Notes: a model not told the origin generated them from the letters alone. A stretch of DNA of 64,000 nucleotides from an uncultured Prevotellaceae bacterium (GCA_902799905.1 CADCCB010000006.1:25541-89540); one strand, 5' to 3'; counted from the first letter of the stretch, positions 16,611 to 24,791 are shown. Numbers and translations are program-made.

Positions 16611-17090
16611 TTACTCCTCGTTGTCGAGGAGATCCACCACAGGCAACTGATGCTCGAAGGCCGAGTGGAACGAGATAAGCGTCTGCGAACTGCTCAAGCC
16701 TAAAGGCTGCAACTTGTCATGGATGATGGTAAGCAGGTGGTGGTTATTCTTAGCATAGACCTTGATAAACAGGTCATAGTTGCCTGTAGTATAGTGGCAC
16801 TCCACCACCTCTGGCATCTCCTTCAGTTTCTCTACGACACCGTCGAAGGATTCCGGTTCTTTCAGGTTCAGGCCAATGAAGGCACAGGTCTCGTAACCGA
16901 TCTTCTCTGGGTCGATGATAAACTCCGAGCCTTTCAGCACGCCCATGTTGGTCAGTCTCTGGATGCGCTGATGAATAGCCGCACCACTCACATTGCAGGC
17001 ACGAGCCACCTCCAGGAAGGCTACACGTGCATCATCCGCAATCATCTTCAGGATTTGCTTATCCAGTTTGTCAAGTTTCTGATTTGCCAT
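16611..17090 (-). CDS. Lrp/AsnC family transcriptional regulator
   Basis: 159 residues. An N-terminal winged helix-turn-helix (KLDKLDKQILKMIADDARV, then EVARACNVSGAAIHQRIQRLTNMGVLKGSEF) is followed by a C-terminal RAM ligand-binding domain (AFIGLNLKEPESFDGVVEKL, ECHYTTGNYDLFIKVY). It probably binds an amino acid and acts as an oligomer; the target is unknown. It lies 17 nt downstream of the exbD genes on the same strand, so it may be the last gene of that operon. Confidence 0.93.
   Translation of the reverse strand: MANQKLDKLDKQILKMIADDARVAFLEVARACNVSGAAIHQRIQRLTNMGVLKGSEFIIDPEKIGYETCAFIGLNLKEPESFDGVVEKLKEMPEVVECHYTTGNYDLFIKVYAKNNHHLLTIIHDKLQPLGLSSSQTLISFHSAFEHQLPVVDLLDNEE
16614..16631. terminator. 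Hairpin between folA and lrp genes
   Basis: CTCCTCG (16614-16620) / CGAGGAG (16625-16631), loop TTGT. It forms the last codons of the Lrp gene (DLLDNEE). Compact and bidirectional, without a clear T-run, so function as a terminator is only possible. Confidence 0.45.
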
Positions 17091-17107
17091 ATTATCAATT
17101 ATTTACT

Positions 17108-17572
17108 TCACTCTTTCACCTTTTTCTCCGTTGCCGAGTAACTTATCTTTAGGGCGAACGACTGCTGCAGGACTTTCTTCACTTCCGCTATCATGCCATA
17201 GGGCACGTCGCGGTCGGCTTTGATGCTTACCAGCATACGGGCCTGGTCGTCGGATGACATGCGGGCACGCTCCGTCTCCACGAACTCACGAATATCGGCG
17301 ACAGTAGCCAGACGGTTGTTCAACTGGATGCAGAAACTGTCAGCAGGCAATCCCTCCACCCGTCCTATATAAATATAGGTAACGGCCGACTTAGGTGTCA
17401 TCTTCTGCAGTTCCGTACCCTGTGGAACCACATAGTGAACCTTCAGGTCGACATCTCTCATGTGAGTAACAATCATGAAGAAGAAAAGCACCGTAAAGAT
17501 CAAGTCTGGCAACGACGAGGTGTTCAGGCTTGGCAACGAATGTTCCCGTCTATGAAACAGTCCACGCTTCAT
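17108..17572 (-). CDS. exbD: ExbD/TolR family protein (second copy)
   Basis: 154 residues with one transmembrane helix near the N-terminus (SSLPDLIFTVLFFFMIVTHM). The Asp in SLPDLIF corresponds to the proton-path aspartate of ExbD/TolR. A periplasmic domain follows. It starts with a 4-bp overlap onto the first exbD stop. Two different ExbD proteins with one channel protein is a common arrangement in Bacteroidota for energising TonB-dependent uptake or gliding/secretion motors. Confidence 0.88.
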   Translation of the reverse strand: MKRGLFHRREHSLPSLNTSSLPDLIFTVLFFFMIVTHMRDVDLKVHYVVPQGTELQKMTPKSAVTYIYIGRVEGLPADSFCIQLNNRLATVADIREFVETERARMSSDDQARMLVSIKADRDVPYGMIAEVKKVLQQSFALKISYSATEKKVKE

Positions 17573-18159
17573 GGTTCACCTCCTTCCTCCTCAGGTTGCC
17601 GCTCGCTGATGCGTTGCGGATAGACCATGCTGATGGCATCGCGCTCCTCCAGCGAGCACCGTTCCCACGGGTGACCAAAGCGCTGCTGGGCCAACTGGTT
17701 GCGCAGACTGGCATAGCCGGCCACAATAGCATTCTGCATATCAAAGTAAGCATAATAGGCGGCCTTCGGATCAACCTCGATGAAGATAACATGACGGTCG
17801 CTGACCATACACTTGCCCAGCAAATGCACCTCACGTTCGCTCATCTCCGGCTTCTCTGTATTGCCAGCCTCATTAGCCACGAAGTCCGCCACACTCAGCG
17901 TCAGATCATCAGTCGTGATAGGCTCGCCGTTGCAGGTCAGTCTGTTGTCAGCGTCTAACTTCAGTTGCATCACGTTGCGTTTCTTCACCAGCAGGTCCTG
18001 TTCCTCCAACTGGCTGTCTGGCTGCGGCAACTGGCGCGCGAGTCCCTTGTCTGTGTCCATCGACGAGGTCACGAGAAAGAAGATCAACAGCATGAACGAG
18101 ATGTCGGCTGTCGATGTAGAATTCAGTTCGGGCACTTGCTTCCTTCTTCGTGCAAACAT
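17569..18159 (-). CDS. exbD: ExbD/TolR family protein (first copy)
   Basis: 196 residues. Cytosolic MFARRRKQVPELNSTS is followed by the transmembrane helix ADISFMLLIFFLVTSSM with the functional Asp in STADISF. A longer periplasmic domain follows, including residues DKGLARQLPQPDSQ right after the helix. The gene lies 4 nt after the microprotein stop and overlaps the next exbD by 4 bp, so all five cistrons are closely coupled. Confidence 0.9.
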   Translation of the reverse strand: MFARRRKQVPELNSTSTADISFMLLIFFLVTSSMDTDKGLARQLPQPDSQLEEQDLLVKKRNVMQLKLDADNRLTCNGEPITTDDLTLSVADFVANEAGNTEKPEMSEREVHLLGKCMVSDRHVIFIEVDPKAAYYAYFDMQNAIVAGYASLRNQLAQQRFGHPWERCSLEERDAISMVYPQRISERQPEEEGGEP

Positions 18160-18163
18160 AACC

Positions 18164-18265
18164 TTACTTGTCGCGTGTCACATACTGGTGAATCAACGAC
18201 CAGACGACCAGGACCACCAGCAGACCCAGCATCACATAAATGGTATAGAGCAACACATCTATCAT
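18164..18265 (-). CDS. 33-residue single-helix membrane microprotein
   Basis: An ATG (18265) overlaps the TGA of the channel gene (ATGA), and the frame runs to TAA at 18164-18166. The product starts MIDVLLYTIYVMLGLLVVLV and ends VWSLIHQYVTRDK: one hydrophobic helix with a basic tail. The exact ATGA coupling on one side and the 4-nt gap to exbD on the other argue for a translated gene. Its placement suggests a small subunit of the ExbB-ExbD motor. The family is not one I recognise. Confidence 0.72.
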   Translation of the reverse strand: MIDVLLYTIYVMLGLLVVLVVWSLIHQYVTRDK

Positions 18266-19104
18266 GCCTTCTGTCCTCCTTTCGTCTTCCACTTCGCTAT
18301 GATATCCATCAGCGTGATGGCAGAATCCTCCATCTGCAGCGTCAGGTGTTCTATCTTCGAGAGGATGAAGTTATAGAACACTTGCAGCACCACAGCCACA
18401 ATGATACCGAAAATGGTGGTGATAAGGGCCATCTTCATGCCTTCGGCCACAATGGTCGGACTGATGTCGCCTGCCTCCTGAATATGATCGAACGCCATCA
18501 CCATACCAATCACCGTGCCTAAGAAGCCCAGCGAGGGAGCGACAGCAATAAACAGACGTATCCACGAACAGCCACGCTCCAACTTGGCCGCTTGCACAGA
18601 GCCATAACTGACTATGGCGCGCTCAATAGCCTCCATATCATCACCAACGTGCATCAGTCCCTGATAGCAGACAGAAGCCACTGGGCCACGAGTATCACGA
18701 CAGAGGTTTTTCGCGCCCTGTACGTCATCGTTCTCCAGTCGCTTGTCAATATCCGTCAGCAGTTTGCGAGCCTTAATCTCAGCAAGTGTCAGATAGATGA
18801 TGCGCTCAATACACAGGGCCAGACCCAGAACTAAGGTGATAGCCACCAGCGACATATAAAAGGGTGAGCCTTCTACAAACTTGGTCTTCAGTTGCTGGTG
18901 CAGGCTCTGCTCCTCAAGAGCCATCGTCTCGAGCGCAGCCAAATCATCTTCACCCACCATCTCCTCTGGCAGCAAGTCGCCCGCCATCGTATCTGCAAGA
19001 ACCGTCTGGGGCAAAGAGTCCAAAGACGTATCTTGAGCAAATGCCACCGCCTGGTCTGCCAGCACAAAGGCTGCAATGGCCAGAACCATGATGAATCTTT
19101 TCAT
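18262..19104 (-). CDS. exbB: MotA/TolQ/ExbB proton channel family protein
   Basis: 280 residues from MKRFIMVLAIAAFVLADQAVAFAQ, an apparent N-terminal signal segment that is common in Bacteroidota ExbB proteins. Three further helices follow: LVAITLVLGLALCIERIIYL, then LFIAVAPSLGFLGTVIGMVMAF and MALITTIFGIIVAVVLQVFY. The central family signature APSLGFLGTVIGM is intact. It is the first gene of an operon exbB - microprotein - exbD - exbD - (lrp). The start was chosen at the signal segment; the frame is open upstream to a TTG at 19131, but that lies inside the promoter. Confidence 0.92.
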   Translation of the reverse strand: MKRFIMVLAIAAFVLADQAVAFAQDTSLDSLPQTVLADTMAGDLLPEEMVGEDDLAALETMALEEQSLHQQLKTKFVEGSPFYMSLVAITLVLGLALCIERIIYLTLAEIKARKLLTDIDKRLENDDVQGAKNLCRDTRGPVASVCYQGLMHVGDDMEAIERAIVSYGSVQAAKLERGCSWIRLFIAVAPSLGFLGTVIGMVMAFDHIQEAGDISPTIVAEGMKMALITTIFGIIVAVVLQVFYNFILSKIEHLTLQMEDSAITLMDIIAKWKTKGGQKA

Positions 19105-19128
19105 ATCCTCTTGTTCGGTTTTTGACTG

Positions 19129-19136
19129 CAAAGGTA
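19129..19136 (-). promoter_or_regulatory. -7 element of the exbB operon
   Basis: TACCTTTG on the complement, 24 nt before the ATG at 19104. Confidence 0.6.
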
Positions 19137-19150
19137 GTAATTTAAGGGAA

Positions 19151-19183
19151 AAGTGAATAGTGAAAAGTAAAAAAATTGCTCCC
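19151..19183. repeat. Heptad array with ATTGCTCCCGC tail
   Basis: AAGTGAA TAGTGAA AAGTAAA, then AAAATTGCTCCCGC. It occupies the gap between exbB and cobD and shows the same word and tail as the elements at 8218, 24792 and 60323. Confidence 0.7.
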
Positions 19184-19184
19184 G

Positions 19185-20165
19185 CTATACATTAATTAAC
19201 TTTGATATTGCTTCCAGCAATCGGTTGTTTTCCTCCCTGCTCTGGGCTGCGATGCGGAAATAATGGGCGTCTAGCCCTGTAAAGTTAGAAGCATCGCGAA
19301 TCAGTATGCCATGCTGTCGGACAAGAGAATCCTTCAGATCGGCAGCAGTATGTGTGTCGCAGCGAACCAGCATGAAATGGGTGTCAGTGGGCAGGGCACA
19401 GAGGTGAGGTATCGCATTTATCTCCCTATTCAACCGCTGCGCCTCGGCCAGATAGGCCTGCACGTCAGGCACCGCCCTCACATCATTCGCTATGAGCCAC
19501 TTGCCTGCCTCGATGGCAAGCGCATTCACAGACCAAGGGCGCACAAACGCCCTCAACTGACAGATGACCTTCTCAGAAGAAACAACATAGCCAATACGCA
19601 GGCCAGGCACAGCATAGGTCTTGGTAAGCGAGTGAATCTGAATGACATTTCCCCTGTCAACAGCCTCCGCCGCAGACATCAGCGGCTTTAGGCAAAAATC
19701 CTCATACGACTGGTCGATAACAAGGAAACTATTGGCCTTTGGCAATTGGCCTTTGGCAATTGGCGTGACCTGCCCCGTAGGGTTGTTGGGATTGCATATC
19801 CAAGTTACACCTCCCTCACCAGGTGTCATACCATACATCCGACAGGCATCCTCATACTCGCTGAAGGTGGGGTGCTGAATACGATAGTGCATCACGCCCT
19901 GAGCACGCAGCATCTGGGCGACGAGATAGATGGCCTCAGTTGCCCCGTTTGTCACTATAACGCACGATGACGGAATATTCCGGTGCTCGGCAATCAGCCG
20001 TTCCAGCGCATAAGGCTCCGGCTCGGGATACTGGCCTACAAGGTCGAGCATCGAGGCAAGATGGGCCTTCAGGCCAGAAAGGTCAGCGTGGGCGTAGATG
20101 TTCGAACTGAAGTTCATCCGAACCTGACCATAGCGATAGCCGTCGTCACCGTGTCCCTGTATCAT
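19185..20165 (-). CDS. cobD: Threonine-phosphate decarboxylase, cobalamin pathway
   Basis: PLP-dependent fold-type I enzyme of 326 residues, related to histidinol-phosphate aminotransferase. It would make (R)-1-amino-2-propanol phosphate from threonine phosphate for the cobinamide side chain. Evidence: N-terminal HGDDGYRYG, FSSNIY (N-S-N type) and CNPNNPTG motifs, PLP lysine Lys182 in IHSLTKTYAVPGLRIGY. Assignment over HisC rests on the HGDDG start and coupling (4-bp overlap) to the cobalamin adenosyltransferase. Heptad repeats are translated as IAKGQLPKANS (about residues 136-146), right after the NNPTG loop. Confidence 0.88.
   Translation of the reverse strand: MIQGHGDDGYRYGQVRMNFSSNIYAHADLSGLKAHLASMLDLVGQYPEPEPYALERLIAEHRNIPSSCVIVTNGATEAIYLVAQMLRAQGVMHYRIQHPTFSEYEDACRMYGMTPGEGGVTWICNPNNPTGQVTPIAKGQLPKANSFLVIDQSYEDFCLKPLMSAAEAVDRGNVIQIHSLTKTYAVPGLRIGYVVSSEKVICQLRAFVRPWSVNALAIEAGKWLIANDVRAVPDVQAYLAEAQRLNREINAIPHLCALPTDTHFMLVRCDTHTAADLKDSLVRQHGILIRDASNFTGLDAHYFRIAAQSREENNRLLEAISKLINV
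19732..19763. repeat. 7-bp array inside cobD
   Basis: TTGGCCT TTGGCAA TTGGCCT TTGGCAA TTGG: heptads arranged as a perfect 14-bp duplication. Translated in frame. Confidence 0.85.
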
Positions 20166-20626
20166 AAGGCCAAAGCAAAGAGATAATCAGACAAGCGATT
20201 GAAGAAACGCAGCACATCCGGCTCCACCGCAAACTGACGGTTAAGTGTCCAAAGACGACGTTCGACTGTGCGACACTGGGTGCGAGCCACATGAAGCATA
20301 CTGCATGGAAGAACAAATCCAATAGACTTTTCAGCAGTCAGACCGTCAATGGCCTTTTCCATTCGAACCGTCAGTTCCTTTGAGCGAAGCGGTTTAGGAT
20401 TCACTTCACCTTCCGGGGTAGCGATGTGGCTCATGATGACCATCAGTTCACGTTGGACTTCAAGGAGCAGTTCGTCAGGCATATCATTGCGAACCACACC
20501 CAGCAGGGCATTCAGATGGTCTATCTGTCCGTTTGTCTCAATGCGGATATCGTCTTTGTCCACCCGCATGCCACCTCGCAGCGAGGTCTGGCCCTCATCA
20601 CCGGTCTTCGTGTAAATCTGTTTCAT
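20162..20626 (-). CDS. cobA: PduO-type ATP:cob(I)alamin adenosyltransferase
   Basis: 154 residues. Transfers the 5'-deoxyadenosyl group from ATP to Co(I) corrinoid. The N-terminal ATP-binding motif YTKTGDEGQTSLRGG and the C-terminal RTQCRTVERRLW with FFNRLSDYLFALA are characteristic of the PduO/MMAB family, which is unrelated to the Salmonella CobA fold. The symbol is used in its functional sense. It overlaps cobD by 4 bp and has its own promoter. Confidence 0.93.
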   Translation of the reverse strand: MKQIYTKTGDEGQTSLRGGMRVDKDDIRIETNGQIDHLNALLGVVRNDMPDELLLEVQRELMVIMSHIATPEGEVNPKPLRSKELTVRMEKAIDGLTAEKSIGFVLPCSMLHVARTQCRTVERRLWTLNRQFAVEPDVLRFFNRLSDYLFALAL

Positions 20627-20632
20627 CGGCTA

Positions 20633-20663
20633 CAAAGGTAGTGCAAATAGAGCGAAATACAAA
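20633..20663 (-). promoter_or_regulatory. Promoter of cobA-cobD
   Basis: On the complement: TTTG (20660-20663), 19-nt spacer, TACCTTTG (20633-20640), 6 nt before the cobA ATG at 20626. Almost no leader. Confidence 0.7.
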
Positions 20664-20724
20664 ATAAATTAGCGTTATTTTTATCTCCGCTGCAGCATCG
20701 GCGTGCTCTATAAGACGGTTTTAC

Positions 20725-20753
20725 AAAAAAGTAGCACTCCCCGAAAGGAGTGC
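20725..20753 (-). terminator. Terminator after cbiK
   Basis: On the complement GCACTCC (20747-20753) / GGAGTGC (20734-20740) with a 6-nt loop, ACTTTTTTG following (T-run 20725-20730). Separates cbiK from cobA. Confidence 0.82.
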
Positions 20754-20793
20754 CACCTTTAGTACACACATTTCTTTTTATGCTGAGCGGGAA

Positions 20794-21924
20794 TTACTCT
20801 TCAGGGTACATGCTGTGGTAAGCATCCTCTAGGAACTCAGCATTCTTGGTGTGACTGATCCATACATTCAGAACACCGTCGAGTTCCAGTAGACCCAGAG
20901 GGTGATTATTAGTAACAGGAACTATCACATCATAGCCTCTGTGTGAGAAGAACTCATACCAACTGTTCTCTTCGTGCTCAGGTGCCATGGGATGAACCCA
21001 GTACTCATCGCCTTCGCCAGCCATATCGTTGTGAGCATGGTCACCGGCAATCGACATCAGGGCATGCAGATATAACTTTCCACTGGTGTAGCCCTTATCC
21101 TCCATACGTTCCATCACATCCAACTTGAGGTTATCTTCCATATCAACAGTTCCTACGAAGTATTTGGGGTTAAGTTCTTGCAGGGCCTCTTCCAACTGCG
21201 TATAACGGACATTGGCCTTGAAGGTGTCATACTTGTCGGGGTTGCCATGACCCATGAAAGCGACAACGCCCTGTTGTGTTTCAGAAGCATAGAGCGCATT
21301 CAGTTGCTTGGCCACCTCAGGAACATCCTCGTCAGGATCATTCAGCAAAGGCATACCCAGGAATATGGCCTCATCATCAGCCAGTTTGGCCAAATATGCG
21401 TCATCCAGGTGGGCAGCACCAATATAACCGTTGTTCATGAACTTCTTGACAGAAGCAACAACAGCAGCGAACTCCTCACCAGGGATGACCTGCAGCGACT
21501 GTACGTAGATCTTACTATACTTAGCAGCACCGATAGCGTGCAACAAGTAGCGGGGCTCGTAGTAGTCACGGCGTACGATGTTACCATTGTCGTCAACATT
21601 CTCACCAACGCTGGCACGGTTGATACAGATGTCGCTAGAGAAACTCATGTAGACATCAGCCTCGGGGAAAGCACTCTCGTAGGCAGCGATTGTCTTGTCG
21701 AAAGCCTTGAAAGAGTTGTCCCACGTAGAACCGAAGGCCACGAGCAGTACGGCAACATCCTTCTTCGATGCAGCCTTCTTTGCAGCAACGGTCTTGTCGT
21801 TGATGTCGTACTCAGAAATCAGGTTCGTCGTGTTGTCTGAATCATCGTCGCCACAAGCGATTAGTACTGGGGCTACCATAGCCATTGCTACGAGAGCCAG
21901 CATGAAAGATTTAATCTTCTTCAT
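20794..21924 (-). CDS. cbiK: CbiK-type sirohydrochlorin cobaltochelatase, exported lipoprotein
   Basis: 376 residues. CbiK-fold class II chelatase that would insert Co2+ into sirohydrochlorin, the entry step of anaerobic cobalamin synthesis. Core motifs are VAVLLVAFGSTW, VQSLQVIPGEEF, AFMGHGN with His226, and SIAGDHAHNDMAGE with His296. These two histidines correspond by motif to the metal-binding pair of Salmonella CbiK. Unlike the cytosolic enzyme it has a lipoprotein signal (lipobox VLIAC, Cys24) followed by GDDDSD, an acidic stretch resembling the surface-export signal of Bacteroidota. It overlaps the TonB receptor gene by 14 bp, downstream of a cobalamin riboswitch. It could be a periplasmic or surface chelatase, or a tetrapyrrole-binding protein derived from one. 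Confidence 0.85.
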   Translation of the reverse strand: MKKIKSFMLALVAMAMVAPVLIACGDDDSDNTTNLISEYDINDKTVAAKKAASKKDVAVLLVAFGSTWDNSFKAFDKTIAAYESAFPEADVYMSFSSDICINRASVGENVDDNGNIVRRDYYEPRYLLHAIGAAKYSKIYVQSLQVIPGEEFAAVVASVKKFMNNGYIGAAHLDDAYLAKLADDEAIFLGMPLLNDPDEDVPEVAKQLNALYASETQQGVVAFMGHGNPDKYDTFKANVRYTQLEEALQELNPKYFVGTVDMEDNLKLDVMERMEDKGYTSGKLYLHALMSIAGDHAHNDMAGEGDEYWVHPMAPEHEENSWYEFFSHRGYDVIVPVTNNHPLGLLELDGVLNVWISHTKNAEFLEDAYHSMYPEE

Positions 21925-24100
21925 AGTAATTCTTTTGTTTTGTTGATAAATTATGTTGTTTAAAGCTCTTACCGTAATTCAACTTGACGACGACCTTACC
22001 ATAGACCGTAGTGCCTGACGTGTTGTTGCCCAGGTGGTAGGGGCGCATGGTGCGGTCCACGTAGTTGAAGATGTTGTCTACGCCAAACTCCAAGCGCCAG
22101 GCCAGCAGACGTCCTTGCTGCTGTCCCAAGTCGTGCGTGGTGTTTATGCGCCACAGTTGGTAGGCCCGTCCGTTGCCGTTGTTCTCATAGTAGCGCTTGC
22201 TGCTGCCTCGTGTCGATAGGTTCACACCTAGTTTATAACTTTTGCTGAACGCATGGTTGTACATCACGGAGGCATTCCATTTGTGGTGCGCCATTCCGTC
22301 AATCACCACCGTCTTCATCTGGTCTGTGTCAGCATCATAGAGATGTGCTTCCGTGTCCAGATAACTGTAGGCTGCCGTCATCGACAGTTCCTTGGTGAAC
22401 TGGTAGCCCAGCGTCACGTCCACGCCACAGGTGCGTGCATCATCCATGTTCTTATACATGCGTGCCTGTACATTGTTACTTCCGTCACCCATATAGGCAG
22501 TTGTCACTCCAGCAGGAATCTCACCCACGGGCACATTCACCAGTGCTATCATGTTATCAAGTTTGTTGACGTAGCCCGTTACTGATGCTGTCAGCCTCTC
22601 GCCACGATATTCTGCGTTGGCCGACCAGTAGTTACTGGTCTGTGGATCCAGTTTGTCATTGCCCATATTGAAGAACGTGCTGCTGCCCATGACGTGCAGG
22701 TAGCGATAATAAAGTTCCTTAACGGTAGGCGTCTTAAAGCCCTGGCTCCAACCTAGTCTGAAGCGCCAGTCGCCCCATGATGCCATCGCGCTGATCTTGG
22801 GGGTCAGCCTGAAACCAAAGTTCTGGTTGTCTACCAGTCGCAAGCCTGCCGTGATGTTCAGCCACGACAGTTTGTTAAACTCATCCTGCACATATATGGC
22901 TGATGTCCAGTCGCTGGCTGTTCCTGTTGCTGTACGCTCTGGCGCCTTCAGGTGGTCGTAGCGGTATTCTGCTCCAGCATTGATGGTGTTGGCGTAAGGC
23001 AGATGGAAGATACCCTTCAGTTGTCCCATCACACGCTGTTGGTTGCTCTGCAACTTCCGCTGACCAGGATACATGGCTACAGAGAACCACTCACCGTTCT
23101 GATCACCATACTCTTCACCCTCCAGCAACACGTAGTCGTAGTGTCTGGCGGTGTATTTATAGTAGTAGGCGTGCATGTTCCAGTCTACGTCGAGTGTGAC
23201 GTAGTCTTGTAGCGAACCTTTCCCTCCCAGTTTCCATTTGCCACCCACAGATGCTGAGGCGTTATTATAGTGCAGGTCATAAGTATAGACATCACAACTG
23301 GCGTGCTTGCCGTCGCGAGGTCGCATGATGTCCTTTTTGTAGTAAGTGCCGTCGGCATACAGTTCAATGCTTTTCGTTGGCTGGAATGTCAGGCGCTCGG
23401 CTATCTGCCAGTTGCGGAACTTATTGACTGTCTTGTTCTTGCTGTCTGTCAGCACCATGGCTTCTGCATATTCTTCGGCAGTATTCTGCCAACCATCGTT
23501 GCGCTGTAGTTGGAAATTAGTCTGACTGCTCCACTTGCCGTAGTTCAGTGCCAGCGTGTTGTGCTGTCGCAGGTCGTTATGAGAGCCATACTGCGTACTG
23601 TTGTCTGCATAGAGCCCCTTCTGCGTGTGCTTCTTGGTGATGATGTTGATGACGCCTGCCATCGCGTCCGAGCCGTACAGCGCACTCTGTGCTCCCTTCA
23701 CGATTTCTATCTTCTCGATGTTCTGCGGATCGATGAGTCCCAGATCGTTCTCACCCCCCACGTCACCATGAATGCGCTTGCCGTCTATCAGTATGAGGAT
23801 GTACGAGTTGCCAAGACCCCCCAACTGCATCTGACTGCCCATGTCGCCCTCGCTGAAGGCAAACGAGGCCGTCAGGCCATTGAGGATGTCCTCCAGACTC
23901 TTGCCACCATAGTTGTCAAGCATCTTCCGTGAGATGACCTCAGTCTGTACAGGCGCATTCTTCAAGAGGTGCTGGGTACCGGTACCCGTCACCACCACCT
24001 CTTGTAAGGAATCCTCCCAAACGACATTCTGCGACTTTATCTCAGGTGCGAGTCCAAAGAGGAATAGGCATAGTATGATAGAGTTTCTCATCAGTCTCAT
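21911..24100 (-). CDS. TonB-dependent receptor, BtuB-like, riboswitch-controlled
   Basis: Outer-membrane uptake receptor of 729 residues. Signal peptide ending near APEIKSQ, TonB-box-like DSLQEVVVTG, a plug domain (YGGKSLEDILNGL, ILILIDGKRIHGDVGGENDLG, IEKIEIVKGAQSALYGSDAMAGVINIITKK), then a 22-strand barrel ending YGKVVVKLNYGKSF. The cobalamin riboswitch in its leader and coupling to cbiK suggest a substrate that is a corrinoid, cobalt or another tetrapyrrole. Start taken at the first ATG (24100); ATG 24091 is also possible. Confidence 0.88.
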   Translation of the reverse strand: MRLMRNSIILCLFLFGLAPEIKSQNVVWEDSLQEVVVTGTGTQHLLKNAPVQTEVISRKMLDNYGGKSLEDILNGLTASFAFSEGDMGSQMQLGGLGNSYILILIDGKRIHGDVGGENDLGLIDPQNIEKIEIVKGAQSALYGSDAMAGVINIITKKHTQKGLYADNSTQYGSHNDLRQHNTLALNYGKWSSQTNFQLQRNDGWQNTAEEYAEAMVLTDSKNKTVNKFRNWQIAERLTFQPTKSIELYADGTYYKKDIMRPRDGKHASCDVYTYDLHYNNASASVGGKWKLGGKGSLQDYVTLDVDWNMHAYYYKYTARHYDYVLLEGEEYGDQNGEWFSVAMYPGQRKLQSNQQRVMGQLKGIFHLPYANTINAGAEYRYDHLKAPERTATGTASDWTSAIYVQDEFNKLSWLNITAGLRLVDNQNFGFRLTPKISAMASWGDWRFRLGWSQGFKTPTVKELYYRYLHVMGSSTFFNMGNDKLDPQTSNYWSANAEYRGERLTASVTGYVNKLDNMIALVNVPVGEIPAGVTTAYMGDGSNNVQARMYKNMDDARTCGVDVTLGYQFTKELSMTAAYSYLDTEAHLYDADTDQMKTVVIDGMAHHKWNASVMYNHAFSKSYKLGVNLSTRGSSKRYYENNGNGRAYQLWRINTTHDLGQQQGRLLAWRLEFGVDNIFNYVDRTMRPYHLGNNTSGTTVYGKVVVKLNYGKSFKQHNLSTKQKNYYEED

Positions 24101-24281
24101 TCGCTTTTTTAATAAAGGAGGAGACACTATCTCCCGACAGGGTCTCCCTCCCGTTGTTAACTTATATAATAATACACGTATACACGCATGTCAAGAAGAC
24201 TTACGCCTTCAAGAAACATTTTCTAATTGTACGAATCACCGCATGCCCTTACATCGAGAGCAATTGGTATTATTACCGAAA

Positions 24282-24455
24282 AAGGCTGGTCTTCTGACTT
24301 TCCTCCACCCCTCGGAGCCTTCTCATCCAAACGGATAATGGCTTTGTTTCCGAAGAGCCATAACGGAGTTCACAGCTGCGGGACAGTCGGGGATTCTCAC
24401 CCCATTCCCAATTAAGCGCGGCTAAGCACACCTTCACGGGCAACGGCTTCATGTC
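24282..24455 (-). promoter_or_regulatory. Cobalamin riboswitch (leftward)
   Basis: On the complement, in order: a GAAGCCGTTGCCCGTGAAGG stem, GGGAATGGGGTGAGAATCCC, CGACTGTCCCGCAGCTGTGA, and the B12-box variant AGTCAGAAGACCAGCC at 24284-24299. These match the conserved core of the AdoCbl riboswitch class. It precedes the TonB receptor-cbiK operon and should repress it when adenosylcobalamin is plentiful. Confidence 0.92.
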
Positions 24456-24465
24456 ATTGCGGGTG

Positions 24466-24473
24466 CAAAGATA
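24466..24473 (-). promoter_or_regulatory. -7 element of the leftward riboswitch transcript
   Basis: TATCTTTG on the complement, about 10 nt ahead of the riboswitch core. Confidence 0.6.
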
Positions 24474-24512
24474 CTAACTTTATGCGAAACCACAAAAAAA
24501 TAGGTATATAAT

Positions 24513-24544
24513 TTTGGTCGAATAAGAGAAAAGTACTAACTTTG
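24513..24544 (+). promoter_or_regulatory. Promoter of the rightward cobalamin operon
   Basis: TTTG (24513-24516), 20-nt spacer, TAACTTTG (24537-24544). Confidence 0.78.
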
Positions 24545-24549
24545 CGCCC

Positions 24550-24753
24550 GATTTGGTGATGCTGGCGTGTTTCACGCTGGCATGAAAAGGGAATCAGGTG
24601 CGATGCCTGAGCAGTACCCGCTACTGTAATCCTTATTATGGAAAGTCCAGACGAGAGCCACTGAATAATCGGGAAGGCGGACTTTTTGAGGAGAGCCAGG
24701 AAACCTGCCAAAGGCGAGAGCAGAGGCAAGGTTCGACTAAGATCAAACCTGCC
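24550..24753 (+). promoter_or_regulatory. Cobalamin riboswitch (rightward)
   Basis: Contains GCTGGCGTG...CACGCTGGC, AAAGGGAATCAGGTGCGATG, GCAGTACCCGCTACTGTAAT, GAGCCACTG, GGGAAGGCGG and the canonical B12 box AGCCAGGAAACCTGCC (24694-24709). A downstream hairpin GGCAAGGTT/AACCTGCC (24726-24753) is a possible expression platform. It controls the TonB receptor-DUF4374-cbi operon. Confidence 0.95.
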
Positions 24754-24791
24754 AGATGATGAGAAGACAAGACAACGGCCTCGGGAAAAAG

